Shown: one piece after another, positions 14,133 through 21,931 of the stretch
Position numbering within the stretch: position 1 is the stretch's first letter
How the letters are laid out: every line of letters starts with the position of its first letter
From: a virus
Virus record (IMG/VR): IMGVR_UViG_3300031554_000006
Location: 1-27,864 of that record
Reading direction: 5' to 3' (one strand)
Length of the DNA stretch: 27,864 nt
Position numbers and translations under genes: made by a program
The notes under the pieces: generated by a model
The model's database searches: none
Told to the model about the DNA's origin: nothing
The model's input: only the letters and a program-made list of their open reading frames with translations

Positions 14133-16146
14133 AGCTCTCCACACACCGGCACTGGATAAACTCCGCCGGATCACCGCTGGTATCGCCAGGGTACATCAAC
14201 CCATTGGAATAAGACTCATCGAGGAGCCGTGTCTGACCGTCAATCCCTGCATGGCTGTCCCTCACCCGGTCATCCCGGGAGGTTATCCAGGTCTTTGTTT
14301 TAACCACGCCTGACTGCCGGGCCGCCTCATGCTGGCCGTAGCCCGCAGCTGCACTTACTTCAGTTCTGGCTACTCTCATGGCTCTATAGGTCGACCTGTC
14401 TGTATAAAAAGAGCGGAGTTCCCTGCTGATTTGTGCAGTCGTCAAATTTTTATCCCAGCCCGCGAGGATAAGAGCCTGGACATCCGCTCTGTTTGTCCCT
14501 AAGATGGTTTTAACACTCTCTGCAGCATGGGTTATTATCCAAGCTCTGCCGGCAGCACTATATGGATCAAATACCCACTTTGCCTTTGTGGGTTCAGTAG
14601 ACTTGGGCTCCCCGCCCAGGTCCTCAGCTATCTCATTGCCGAAGTCTTCCACCAAGGCACTAACGACAGCAGTGATTACCTTCTCCCACTCTGGCCTCAG
14701 GTCATCGATGGCAGCATTGGCTACCTCTATGAGCTGATTGGGCTTCTGCCCCTTGAATGCCTGGATGATAGCCTCCCCTTCAGCCTCATAGAGCGGATAT
14801 ACTTTCTTGCTAACTGCACCCCACCAGCCCGTCCGGCGTTGATCTATCCGTTTCCAGTGGGTGGATTTCTTCTCCTCGGTATCCAGGTTAAGAGCTTTGG
14901 TCAGCATTTTGACTGGCTCCTTCGCAGGAGCAGAACCGGAAGGCAACAAGTTAACCGGGAGGTAGCCCATATCCCATCCCTCAAACTCCTCAAAGCCCAA
15001 CTCCAGCTGCTCGTTTATCTGGCTAAAAGGAACGCCCATCGCCCAAAGATTTTTAGCCTGCTCTACTTTCTTCCCAAAGTCCGCACGGAGGGCGGCGACA
15101 TTTTTAAGGTCATAGGTAATAGTGATATCCTCTCCGTAAAGGGGGGCTACTTTAAGATTCAGCGTAGAGCGGATATCATCCAGAAGTGGTATCCCCACGT
15201 CCTCATAGAGAGCTTTCCTGGCTTCAATAACATTGTTATATGTGGAATGCTCGCGGTCACCCAGCCACCAGGGGTCCAGCCCGAAGGCGGAGGCGATATC
15301 CCTCTTATTCTGGAGCCGTGATTCAATGAAGTCCATCTCCACCGGTGTCAGTGACATCTGGTGCCACTTTGCCCCGCCACCGAGCACCCAGGGAGCCCGC
15401 CTTCTGGTCTTCTCCAAGAATATCTCCTGAATCCGCCTGTTTTGCTCCTTAAACTGCTCATCGGTTAACTGAGATTCATGCTCGAAGACACCGCTCGGCA
15501 TACCCCGGTTTTGCATCGATATCTTCTGTGTATCCTGGGACTCATTGTCGGTGTCCACGGTGCGCGCCGCCGCCATCAGGTCGCCGATACCCCAGTAGGG
15601 ATTACCCGGGTCAAACTGCATAAAGTGTATAAAGGTCCCCGGGAGTAATTCATACTGCTTCCCCTCGGTGTCCGTCACCTGGTAGCCTTTCAGCCATTCC
15701 CCCTTTTTCTCCGCCGGGATTGGTTTTATCAGGTCTGGCATACAGATCCAGAATTCCTTAGGCCGGCCGTTTACCATGATTGGCATGATCAGGGAATTAC
15801 CCACCAGCTTAAGATGGGCGATAATAAACTCCATATTGTCCTGCCCGGAGAACTCCTTGTTAGGACGGCTCCAGACCTTGGTAAAATCGTGGTCAGGAAT
15901 TTCCTCCCCGTTTTTATCTAGGACTTTCCAGGGGATACCCGAGACAGCCTGGACAATGGTGCGGACAGCCCGGTAGACATGGAGCGAGAGCTTATATCCT
16001 TCCCGCGTAGCCTTGCGAGCCGACATCTCTGTATAAACGGGGATACCAGGCGTCGCAAACGAGGTTAGATTAAGCGGCTTCCCCTTCTCCGGGGCCTTAT
16101 ATGGGAAAAGGGCTACTGCCAGGGTTTTCCGTATTTTTTCTAACAT
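14119..16146 (-). CDS. Portal protein fused to a C-terminal MuF domain
   Basis: The first 410 of 675 residues are an HK97-type portal: SLHVYRAVRTIVQAVSGIPW, LKLVGNSLIMPIMVNGRPKEFW, HFMQFDPGNPYWGIGDLMAA, KRDIASAFGLDPWWLGD. The portal ring is the DNA gate at one capsid vertex. A linker of helices (430-540) leads to a Mu gpF-like head morphogenesis domain: AQISRELRSFYT, RVARTEVSAAAGYGQ (591-605), RDDRVRDSHAGIDGQ (624-638) and a closing QCRC motif (665-668). Portal and MuF are usually two adjacent genes, so this is a natural fusion. The start follows TAGGAGAAGCT, eight bases after the terminase stop. Confidence 0.9.
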   Translation of the reverse strand: MLEKIRKTLAVALFPYKAPEKGKPLNLTSFATPGIPVYTEMSARKATREGYKLSLHVYRAVRTIVQAVSGIPWKVLDKNGEEIPDHDFTKVWSRPNKEFSGQDNMEFIIAHLKLVGNSLIMPIMVNGRPKEFWICMPDLIKPIPAEKKGEWLKGYQVTDTEGKQYELLPGTFIHFMQFDPGNPYWGIGDLMAAARTVDTDNESQDTQKISMQNRGMPSGVFEHESQLTDEQFKEQNRRIQEIFLEKTRRRAPWVLGGGAKWHQMSLTPVEMDFIESRLQNKRDIASAFGLDPWWLGDREHSTYNNVIEARKALYEDVGIPLLDDIRSTLNLKVAPLYGEDITITYDLKNVAALRADFGKKVEQAKNLWAMGVPFSQINEQLELGFEEFEGWDMGYLPVNLLPSGSAPAKEPVKMLTKALNLDTEEKKSTHWKRIDQRRTGWWGAVSKKVYPLYEAEGEAIIQAFKGQKPNQLIEVANAAIDDLRPEWEKVITAVVSALVEDFGNEIAEDLGGEPKSTEPTKAKWVFDPYSAAGRAWIITHAAESVKTILGTNRADVQALILAGWDKNLTTAQISRELRSFYTDRSTYRAMRVARTEVSAAAGYGQHEAARQSGVVKTKTWITSRDDRVRDSHAGIDGQTRLLDESYSNGLMYPGDTSGDPAEFIQCRCVESYGTD

Positions 16147-16154
16147 AGCTTCTC

Positions 16155-17480
16155 CTATGCTACCTGAAAGGGTTTCTCAGGCGGGATGCCATCCTCACTC
16201 TCGACAGCATAGCGCAGGGCATCCATACCATGGTCATTTTCCTTTATCGGCTGCTCCTTTAGAGGTCTTCCGTCTTTACCTTCAGGCCAGATGTAAGTGG
16301 GAAATTCCTCCTCAGTGCAGGTAGGCTTGCCACTTTGCTTTAAACTCGGGTCCGTCTCCACCAGGGCACCCCGGAGGAGGAATAGCCTCGGCTTCCCATC
16401 TCCTGCCTTCCGGAGCCGGGCCTGGACATCCTGTATCCCAGTTGAGACAGCCTTAATCGCCGGCACCGTGGGGATACCCCGCCGCTCTAAGGTCGCCCGG
16501 TCTTCCGCGTCATGATCGCAGATGGTGGTTTCTATGGTTTCTCCTTCAGAAAGTCGCAGGATATCCACGGCGTGGTCCTCAACAAGCCGCTTGGTCCTGT
16601 ATATTTCCCGGTAGCGATACATCCGGCCGTCGTTATCAATTGCCCACCACTGGCAGACAAGCGGATTGGTAAAGCCGAAATCGATTACCCTTATCCGCCT
16701 CCAGGATTTGGGAATTTCTCTAGGTTCTATCAAGTGCAGAGCCGGGTCATATTCTTCGTAAACGACTCCCTCCGCCTGCACCCATTGCCCCTCTCGGAGT
16801 CGCTTCGCCACGAGTCCTGTAAGGGAGTCCAGGGCATCTAGGTATTCCTTCGGATTGTGGGGGTTATCCTGGGCCCCGCTGTAATACACCTTAGCCTCGC
16901 CGCCTATAATCAAGCGGCGGTTTATCCAATGGATGGGAGCGTCAGGGTTAGTAGTGAGAAGTACCTGGCACCAAGGAGCTGCCGTACCCCTCATCCTGGC
17001 CCGGACCTCATTGAAATCGTCCTCGGTGAATTTGTTGGCCTCTTCCATCCAGACGAAATCTACTTTACCACCCTGGCCAATAGACCTGATCTGCTCCCGC
17101 TGCTCCTCATCCTTCATGCCACCGTAAGCCAGGATGGAACTGTTAGCATACTCAAAACGATGGAAGCTCGGGTAATGCCTCACTTGAGGATCCGTCCCGA
17201 TTATTGACCGGGCCATAAATAGCACCGTGGAATTGGTCATGCTCTCCCGGGTTTTTCGGAGCATGAGAGCCATGGCATTGGGGTACTTTTTGCAGAAGGC
17301 ATTTATCTTCTCTGCTGCTACTTGGGATTTACCCCCGCCAGCGCTCCCGGTCAGCAATAACACCGGGGAAGTATCTCTCCAGGGGCCTATCTGCCAGGGT
17401 AAAGGCTCAAAGGGGAGTATCGGTTTAACCTTTTGCCTCTGTCCCTTTATTATCCTTATCCCAGTCATCAGGGCTGACAT
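16155..17480 (-). CDS. Terminase large subunit
   Basis: The 441-residue packaging motor has an ATPase half with Walker A GSAGGGKS (45-52), Walker B VDFVWMEEA (140-148) and coupling motif TTNPD (176-180). The RNase H-like nuclease half has VIDFGFTNP (Asp267), TICDHDAED (320-327) and ENDHGMDALRY (Asp416, Asp420). It pumps DNA into the prohead through the portal encoded next and cuts it. It overlaps the small subunit by 56 bases; AAGGGAT before 17480 supports that start, and an ATG at 17468 is the alternative. Confidence 0.95.
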   Translation of the reverse strand: MSALMTGIRIIKGQRQKVKPILPFEPLPWQIGPWRDTSPVLLLTGSAGGGKSQVAAEKINAFCKKYPNAMALMLRKTRESMTNSTVLFMARSIIGTDPQVRHYPSFHRFEYANSSILAYGGMKDEEQREQIRSIGQGGKVDFVWMEEANKFTEDDFNEVRARMRGTAAPWCQVLLTTNPDAPIHWINRRLIIGGEAKVYYSGAQDNPHNPKEYLDALDSLTGLVAKRLREGQWVQAEGVVYEEYDPALHLIEPREIPKSWRRIRVIDFGFTNPLVCQWWAIDNDGRMYRYREIYRTKRLVEDHAVDILRLSEGETIETTICDHDAEDRATLERRGIPTVPAIKAVSTGIQDVQARLRKAGDGKPRLFLLRGALVETDPSLKQSGKPTCTEEEFPTYIWPEGKDGRPLKEQPIKENDHGMDALRYAVESEDGIPPEKPFQVA

Positions 17481-17850
17481 TGATATATCCCTTCACTTCT
17501 ATCGGCTGTCCATCCTTTCCGGTGAGCTCATGCTTCTCCTTCTTGCCCCACCGGTCAGGGAATTTACGCTCAAGTATCCATGCTCTCGATTGCCAGTTAT
17601 CTGTTCCGGCCTTGATATAAGCCACGTTGAGGATTTCGGCTTTGGCCTCCGCCCTCTTCACAGCTAGGTAGAATTCCCGGAAGATGCCGGATGATTCTCT
17701 CTCCCCACGCTTAAGCCAGTTATAACCTGTTTGGGGGGTTATCCCCACTGCCCAACATGAAGTCTCAAAGTAGTTATCGGCTGAGATATATCTGAGGATC
17801 TCTTCCTGTAGCTCTGGTGTGAGCTTCGTCGGTCGCCCTTTCTTAGCCAT
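17425..17850 (-). CDS. Terminase small subunit-like HTH protein
   Basis: The 141-residue protein begins KKGRPTKLTPELQEEILRYI and continues with a helix-turn-helix (NYFETSCWAVGITPQTGYNWLKRG), as in phage small terminases that recognise packaging sites. A conserved-looking AYIKAGTDNWQSRAWILERKFPDRWG follows, typical for this type. It lies between the methyltransferase (8-base overlap) and the large subunit, the expected place. GTGAGGATAA precedes the ATG. Confidence 0.87.
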   Translation of the reverse strand: MAKKGRPTKLTPELQEEILRYISADNYFETSCWAVGITPQTGYNWLKRGERESSGIFREFYLAVKRAEAKAEILNVAYIKAGTDNWQSRAWILERKFPDRWGKKEKHELTGKDGQPIEVKGYINVSPDDWDKDNKGTEAKG

Positions 17851-19120
17851 TTATCCTCACCGCCTTGATCCCCCTAAAGTCCTCCCACCGGTCTATAATC
17901 ACCTGACAATAATGAGGGTCGAGTTCCATCATGTAGCACCGGCGCCCGAGCTTCTCACAGCCGATAAGAGTCGAGCCGGAACCTCCAAAAAGGTCCATGA
18001 CAATATCCCCTTCCTGGCTGCTGTTCCTGACTGCACGCTCCGCCAGGGCAGTCGGCTTTTGGGTAGGGTGGACATATTCATTGAGCGGGTCCCGGGGGAT
18101 ATACCAGACATCCAAGTAATCCATAAAGGTCATCCGGTCCATCCAGACGTCCCGCTCCTTGGCCACGGCCTTGTTATTTTGGTAAGGCCGCTTGCCACCC
18201 TTCCAGAAGTAGCCGCAGGGTTCATAGCATCGGTGATAAGTGCCATGAGAGAAGACTATATTTTCCTTAAGCCAGATAATGGCCGGTTGGCTGGTGTATC
18301 CGAACTTCCTGAAGGTGCTATAAATTAGGTCAGAAAACAAGCCGGCATACCAGAAGTAGACCGGCGCTTTTGCTACAGTAAAATCAAAGATATTCTGGAC
18401 CACCGCGGTAAGGAAAAAGTGATAACCGCTGAGCGTCTTGTCATCACTGAAAGCTTTCATGCCACCATATTTCCCCTCACTGTAGCTGTGGCCGCCTTTG
18501 GATTTATAGTCGACATTATAGGGCGGGTCCGTAAATACCAGGTGGGCTTTGGCCCCGGCCATCAACTTTGAAGCATCCTCGAAGGAAGTACTGTCGCCGC
18601 ACATGAGCCGGTGGTTCCCGAGCTGGAAGATATCCCCCACCTTGATATCAGTGGTAGTTTCCTTCGCTGCCGCCATGGCAGCTTCGATATCAAAGGTTTC
18701 TTCCTTCAATCTCATCGCTTCGGCTTCCAGTTCTCCGATAAGATGATCCAGGTCCTGCTTTGAATAGCCGATGTCCTTTAGCATTTCAGCATCTTGCTCT
18801 TTAAGGATCTCCACCAAGCCGGCTGTATCCCATTCAGTAAGCTCCTGGAGCCGGTTATCAGCGATGGCATAAGCCTCTGCGGTAACATCATCGTCCTCCA
18901 CCACAACGCACGGCAGCTCCTTAAGCCCGACAGCCTTAGCCGCCGTTAACCGCCCATGGCCGGCTTCGACGATGTAATCGCCGTTCTTCTTATTCACCAC
19001 GAGGGGTGAGCGGAAACCGAACCTCTCGATGCTCTTAATCAGCTGCTCGATATCATGCCGGCGTGGATTCCTCCCCCAGGGCTTCAAGTCTTTGACGGGA
19101 ATCACTTTAATCTCTACCAC
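17843..19120 (-). CDS. ParB-domain / DNA methyltransferase fusion
   Basis: The 425-residue protein starts at GTG with GAGGAG upstream. Residues 1-90 are a ParB/Srx-type domain (LKPWGRNPRRHDIEQLIKSI, VEAGHGRLTAAKAVG, AIADNRLQEL). Residues 155-415 form a DNA amino-methyltransferase with catalytic DPPY at 198-201, then HPTQKP (351-356) and the AdoMet-binding FGGSGST (378-384), an order typical of the beta class (N6-adenine or N4-cytosine). Such fusions are often found next to phage terminases and probably modify phage DNA, guarding it from restriction or marking it for packaging. It is the first gene after the promoter-terminator switch. No restriction enzyme gene accompanies it. Confidence 0.92.
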   Translation of the reverse strand: MVEIKVIPVKDLKPWGRNPRRHDIEQLIKSIERFGFRSPLVVNKKNGDYIVEAGHGRLTAAKAVGLKELPCVVVEDDDVTAEAYAIADNRLQELTEWDTAGLVEILKEQDAEMLKDIGYSKQDLDHLIGELEAEAMRLKEETFDIEAAMAAAKETTTDIKVGDIFQLGNHRLMCGDSTSFEDASKLMAGAKAHLVFTDPPYNVDYKSKGGHSYSEGKYGGMKAFSDDKTLSGYHFFLTAVVQNIFDFTVAKAPVYFWYAGLFSDLIYSTFRKFGYTSQPAIIWLKENIVFSHGTYHRCYEPCGYFWKGGKRPYQNNKAVAKERDVWMDRMTFMDYLDVWYIPRDPLNEYVHPTQKPTALAERAVRNSSQEGDIVMDLFGGSGSTLIGCEKLGRRCYMMELDPHYCQVIIDRWEDFRGIKAVRING

Positions 19121-19165
19121 TCTAGGTCAGCTCCTCGAATATTTCTCAAAAAATAATGCGGAAAT

Positions 19166-19191
19166 GAAAAAGCCCTGGGAAAGCCAGGGCT
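19166..19191 (-). terminator. Intrinsic terminator just after the late promoter
   Basis: On the minus strand a perfect 8-bp stem AGCCCTGG / CCAGGGCT (loop CTTTC) is followed by TTTTC. It lies about 25 bases after the predicted transcription start of the consensus promoter and before the methyltransferase gene. It should yield an RNA of about 50 nt unless polymerase is made to read through. Confidence 0.88.
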
Positions 19192-19221
19192 GAAAGGGAA
19201 AATCCGACTTGTGTTTCTTCC

Positions 19222-19248
19222 ATTATATCACTGATTTTGAAATGTCAA
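19222..19248 (-). promoter_or_regulatory. Consensus sigma-70 promoter, candidate late promoter
   Basis: On the minus strand TTGACA (19248-19243) and TATAAT (19227-19222) are both perfect matches to the housekeeping consensus. The spacer is 15 bases, shorter than the optimal 17. The predicted start is near 19215. It is in a non-coding gap, directly downstream of the sigma-like regulator gene and upstream of the terminator and all packaging and structural genes. Confidence 0.82.
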
Positions 19249-19268
19249 GCCCCCGCTCCAGATATAAA

Positions 19269-19712
19269 TTAGCTACGAATTCTGCGATTCCGCTTTGATT
19301 TATTTTTGCGTTTTGATTTCCTGCCTGCGCCAAGGCGGATTCCTCCCCTCCCACCCTTGCCGCTGAGCATCCTTGCCATTTTCCTTATAGCCTGTATCTC
19401 AATAGCCTGGACCTGCCCTATATCTTTACCCAGCCAGTAAGCACAATCTTCGAGTCGCCTACCATCAATAGAGACGGCAAGTATCACGAACTTCTCCAGT
19501 GCCGACAGTTGCTGCGCCGCCTTATCGATATCAGCCTTCATGCAGATGGGCAACTCATAAGGAGCCTGAGCTCGCCCTCTCCCGATTATCCTCGGTCCCC
19601 AGTACTCGATGTAATTACTTTCATCCTGAGGCAGCGTCCCCATCTCGAGGGCAGCATAATTCGCCAGGAGCCACCGCACTAGCCCAATTTTATAATCATC
19701 ACTGCTACTCAT
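19269..19712 (-). CDS. Sigma-region-4-like late transcription regulator candidate
   Basis: The 147-residue protein has a central HTH-type stretch (LSALEKFVILAVSIDGRRLED, CAYWLGKDIGQVQAIEIQAI, RKMARML) with the pattern of sigma factor region 4 or ArpU/RinA-type phage activators. Its C-terminus is very basic (KSKRKNKSKRNRRIRS), suited to nucleic acid binding. It is the last gene before the promoter-terminator element that leads into the late genes, the same place as lambda Q. ATGA coupling joins it to the preceding gene. An activator and an antiterminator are both possible. Confidence 0.72.
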   Translation of the reverse strand: MSSSDDYKIGLVRWLLANYAALEMGTLPQDESNYIEYWGPRIIGRGRAQAPYELPICMKADIDKAAQQLSALEKFVILAVSIDGRRLEDCAYWLGKDIGQVQAIEIQAIRKMARMLSGKGGRGGIRLGAGRKSKRKNKSKRNRRIRS

Positions 19713-19939
19713 CCCGGCGGCCTCTTTCCATATTTAGGCCGCTGCCGCATCTGCCGGCCAATTTCCTCAATATGAGATGCATCGGCAGGCGGTTCATAAC
19801 CCCGGTAGTTCCGCTCCAGAGCTTTATCTTGCCTTTCCATCTCCTCTTCTAATTTCTTGACATCAATACTCAGCTTACTGGCGACCTCACACAGATTCAC
19901 CATCCCCTTATCAGTCAGGCTATACCAGAACAAAGCCAC
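19709..19939 (-). CDS. Small helical protein upstream of the late regulator
   Basis: A GTG at 19939 preceded by AAGAGGAG ten bases earlier is my preferred start, giving 76 residues; a TTG at 19969 or ATG at 19903 are alternatives. The visible pattern is YSLTDKGMVNLCEVASKLSI then DVKKLEEEMERQDKALERNY, like a winged or HTH segment followed by a charged helix. The end is basic (RQRPKYGKRPPG). It overlaps the zinc-finger gene before it and the sigma-like gene after it. No family assigned. Confidence 0.55.
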   Translation of the reverse strand: MALFWYSLTDKGMVNLCEVASKLSIDVKKLEEEMERQDKALERNYRGYEPPADASHIEEIGRQMRQRPKYGKRPPG

Positions 19940-20114
19940 GAGTCTTGCACTCCTCTTTATGTTTCTCAAGCCCGGTCTCTATGACAAAATGGCCGCAGGT
20001 CCTGCACCTAAAGTACCTGAAGTACTTTGGCCGGCGCGGGGAGTCGGTGGCACTCCGGGGTAGCTCCTTGCCCGCCTTGATGCGTTCTTTTCTTTCCCTA
20101 TTCCGTTTGCCCAT
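19920..20114 (-). CDS. Small zinc-finger protein
   Basis: The frame could begin at 20177, but that start lies before a terminator hairpin, so I chose the ATG at 20114 (64 residues, MGKRNRERKERIKAG). A CRTCGHFVIETGLEKHKEEC segment forms a likely CxxC...HxxxC zinc finger behind a very basic N-terminus. This suggests nucleic acid binding. No clear ribosome site precedes the ATG, so translation may be weak or leaderless after processing. Function is unknown. Confidence 0.55.
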   Translation of the reverse strand: MGKRNRERKERIKAGKELPRSATDSPRRPKYFRYFRCRTCGHFVIETGLEKHKEECKTRGFVLV

Positions 20115-20122
20115 TTTGCATA

Positions 20123-20171
20123 TAAAAAAGAGGCGACACTCTGAGCCTATAAGCCCATACAATGTCGCCTC
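20123..20171 (-). terminator. Terminator hairpin before the zinc-finger gene
   Basis: A 9-bp stem (GAGGCGACA / TGTCGCCTC) encloses 24 bases and is followed on the minus strand by TTTTTTAT. It lies between the DUF2292-like gene (stop at 20217) and the zinc-finger gene (start at 20114). Confidence 0.75.
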
Positions 20172-20179
20172 CTGCATCT

Positions 20180-20205
20180 GCCCGGTCAGCTCGTTGCCTC
20201 CGGGC
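20180..20205 (-). promoter_or_regulatory. Upstream hairpin of the 20.2-kb leader
   Basis: A 6-bp inverted repeat (GCCCGG / CCGGGC) with a 14-base loop lies just before the terminator at 20171. Two direct copies of GGTCAGCTC (plus strand, 20184-20192 and 20208-20216) overlap it. Together they could form a small attenuator; no known riboswitch class is recognised. Confidence 0.4.
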
Positions 20206-20216
20206 CAGGTCAGCTC

Positions 20217-20402
20217 TTATTCAGTTGTTAAGCCTCTATCCTCCCGTGTCAAATCCTGGGTAGCTTTACTCTCTATATGGACGATAACACCATCGGCCAC
20301 TTTTATCAATACTTCACCATGGCCGGCTGCATAAACAAAAGCCAGGTGCTCATCCACCAACGCCCGGCCTTTGGACTTTTCTTTATTTTCCTTCTCAGGC
20401 AT
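20217..20402 (-). CDS. DUF2292 (YezD-like) small protein
   Basis: The 61-residue protein has a charged lysine-rich start and a core HGEVLIKVADGVIVHIESKA that fits the short DUF2292/YezD pattern (a beta hairpin with a conserved glycine and an IE ending). Family function is unknown. The ATG shares one base with the RuvC-like stop (TAATG), so it is probably co-translated with the resolvase. Confidence 0.6.
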   Translation of the reverse strand: MPEKENKEKSKGRALVDEHLAFVYAAGHGEVLIKVADGVIVHIESKATQDLTREDRGLTTE

Positions 20403-20875
20403 TATTCTCTCGCCATCCTTAGTAATTTCCCCACTCCGTAATGGTGCTGCCCGATGCCTATAGCATCTGTTTCGTGGTCAGTGATATCTCGGGGCAGCTG
20501 GGGATATATCAAGTGAACCGCCCCGGCCGCTATCGCTTTATCCGCTTTACCGGTGCCGGTAACACTCCGCTTCCACTCCGCTGGGCTGTAGAAAGATATC
20601 TTTAATTTACTCATCTCCGCCCACTTCTTGATGCTGGTGACCGCCACCTCCAGCGCCGGTATCCTTTTGCCATAGAACCGGATGGCACGCTCGCAAGCCA
20701 CCTCGGTAAAGCCGTACATTGTATGGAGTCTTTTCAGCTCTCCCACGATGTGCATAAAGCGGCGGTCGTAGGCTATCCCTTTGGTGCTGATGAGCCCCCA
20801 TGCCGCCAGGTCCTCATTATCGAAAAGCGCCCAGCCCAGGACAGTAGATGAAGGGTCAACCGCCAGGAATTTCAT
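20402..20875 (-). CDS. RuvC-like Holliday junction resolvase
   Basis: The 157-residue protein follows the RuvC RNase H fold: MKFLAVDPSSTVLGWALFD with Asp7, VACERAIRFYGKRIPALEV with Glu62, YSPAEWKRSVTGTGKADKA, and a final DHETDAIGIG with acidic residues 133 and 137. It should cut branched DNA during recombination or before packaging, working with the RecT-type protein upstream. Length is close to bacterial RuvC. A strong GGAGGAATAAATAA precedes the ATG, which overlaps the LuxR-type gene by four bases. Confidence 0.88.
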   Translation of the reverse strand: MKFLAVDPSSTVLGWALFDNEDLAAWGLISTKGIAYDRRFMHIVGELKRLHTMYGFTEVACERAIRFYGKRIPALEVAVTSIKKWAEMSKLKISFYSPAEWKRSVTGTGKADKAIAAGAVHLIYPQLPRDITDHETDAIGIGQHHYGVGKLLRMARE

Positions 20876-21114
20876 TTATTTATTCCTCCATTCCCGAGGG
20901 GCAGTTCAAAGGGATGAATCCAGCGTTTATACACGGCAAAGGCCACCGCTTGGGTAGTGGTCTTGGCAGCCAGCTTTGTTCTTATAATACGGACATAGAC
21001 ATCAAGAGTAGCCACGCCGACCGCCTGCTCCTTGGCGATTGCATCATAATTGAAGCCTCTCGCCAGCCGGTCGAGGATTGTAATCTCCTGCAGGGTGAGG
21101 GGCGACGTTATCAT
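20872..21114 (-). CDS. LuxR/GerE-type HTH protein
   Basis: The 80-residue protein is essentially one GerE-type helix-turn-helix: SPLTLQEITILDRLARGFNYDAIAKEQAVG, ATLDVYVRIIRTKLAAKTTTQAVAFAV. There is no receiver or ligand domain. Small proteins of this type in phages are likely transcription factors of middle or late genes. GGGAG lies eight bases before the ATG. The partner promoter is not identified. Confidence 0.82.
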   Translation of the reverse strand: MITSPLTLQEITILDRLARGFNYDAIAKEQAVGVATLDVYVRIIRTKLAAKTTTQAVAFAVYKRWIHPFELPLGNGGINK

Positions 21115-21155
21115 CTAGGCTTCTCCCTTTTTTATAGTCTCAAATAATGCGCGGC

Positions 21156-21920
21156 TCAACGCTCCACCCCCAGCCAGTCAAGTAGTATCGCCCGGACATA
21201 GCTGACATTACATTTATTGTGATTCACGGCTTCTGAGAAGGCATCATGTATCTGTTTCTCGGTGGCGCCGCCGGCCTGTGCAACCTCTACGGCAAGATCC
21301 CTTAACTGTGCCATCTCCCTACTACCAGGCTCTCTCCCAAAAGCATAGGGGAACTTTTTAAGAAATTTTTTTAATACTGGTGAAATAGCTGATGAGGTTG
21401 TGGGATCCCGCCCCTCTCCCTCTCCTATAGTTTCATTTAGTTTAGTATAGTTTAGTTTAGTATGTGGATTTCTGACAGTAGAAATAGGGGTAGCGCTGGG
21501 GTTTTCGCCAGTAGAAACCTTTGCTTCGCTGGATTTCTGCTGTAAGAAACTGGGTTTTGGGGGTGGTTCGGTTTTTCTGTTCCGGTAGGCATCGGCGACC
21601 CCGTCCACGAAGTTCTGCACCCACACTATCCTCTTCTCCCACAATTCTTTGTCGATGGCTTCCAGTTCCACGAGTAACGACATAATCTGATTACCTTTAT
21701 CCTCATCCACATGGGTTTTCGCCAGTAGAAACTCCCACGCTGCGGGATTTCTACAGTCATAAAAATGCCCTGGACCCTTAGCCAGCAGCTCCAGGAGTTT
21801 GAACCAGAAAGCATAGCCGTCATTGCCGAACTTGCTCTCCAGGATAAACAGCGTCTTCTTATCACTGGCATCAGCGTCATGGGGGAAGTAATCGACTGTT
21901 TGTTTTTTCGGTCTACCCAT
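21156..21920 (-). CDS. Replication protein with Lin1244/Lin1753-type N-terminal domain
   Basis: The first 110 of 254 residues match the Lin1244/Lin1753 (DUF4373) domain: VDYFPHDADASDKKTLFILE, SKFGNDGYAFWFKLLELLA, and VWVQNFVDGVADAYRNRKT. A proline/serine-rich linker (118-180) follows. The C-terminal helical part (KKFPYAFGREPGSREMAQLRDLA to YVRAILLDWLGVER) resembles DnaD-like tails. Such proteins are phage replication initiators or helicase loaders in Gram-positive hosts. AAAGGAGTGACCG precedes the ATG. No helicase or loader gene follows here, so host proteins would be needed. Confidence 0.8.
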   Translation of the reverse strand: MGRPKKQTVDYFPHDADASDKKTLFILESKFGNDGYAFWFKLLELLAKGPGHFYDCRNPAAWEFLLAKTHVDEDKGNQIMSLLVELEAIDKELWEKRIVWVQNFVDGVADAYRNRKTEPPPKPSFLQQKSSEAKVSTGENPSATPISTVRNPHTKLNYTKLNETIGEGEGRDPTTSSAISPVLKKFLKKFPYAFGREPGSREMAQLRDLAVEVAQAGGATEKQIHDAFSEAVNHNKCNVSYVRAILLDWLGVER

Positions 21921-21931
21921 CGGTCACTCCT

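Noticed and set aside
20100-20220. tRNA or known riboswitch
   Set aside because: No T-arm or acceptor pairing is visible, and the structure fits a simple hairpin plus terminator.
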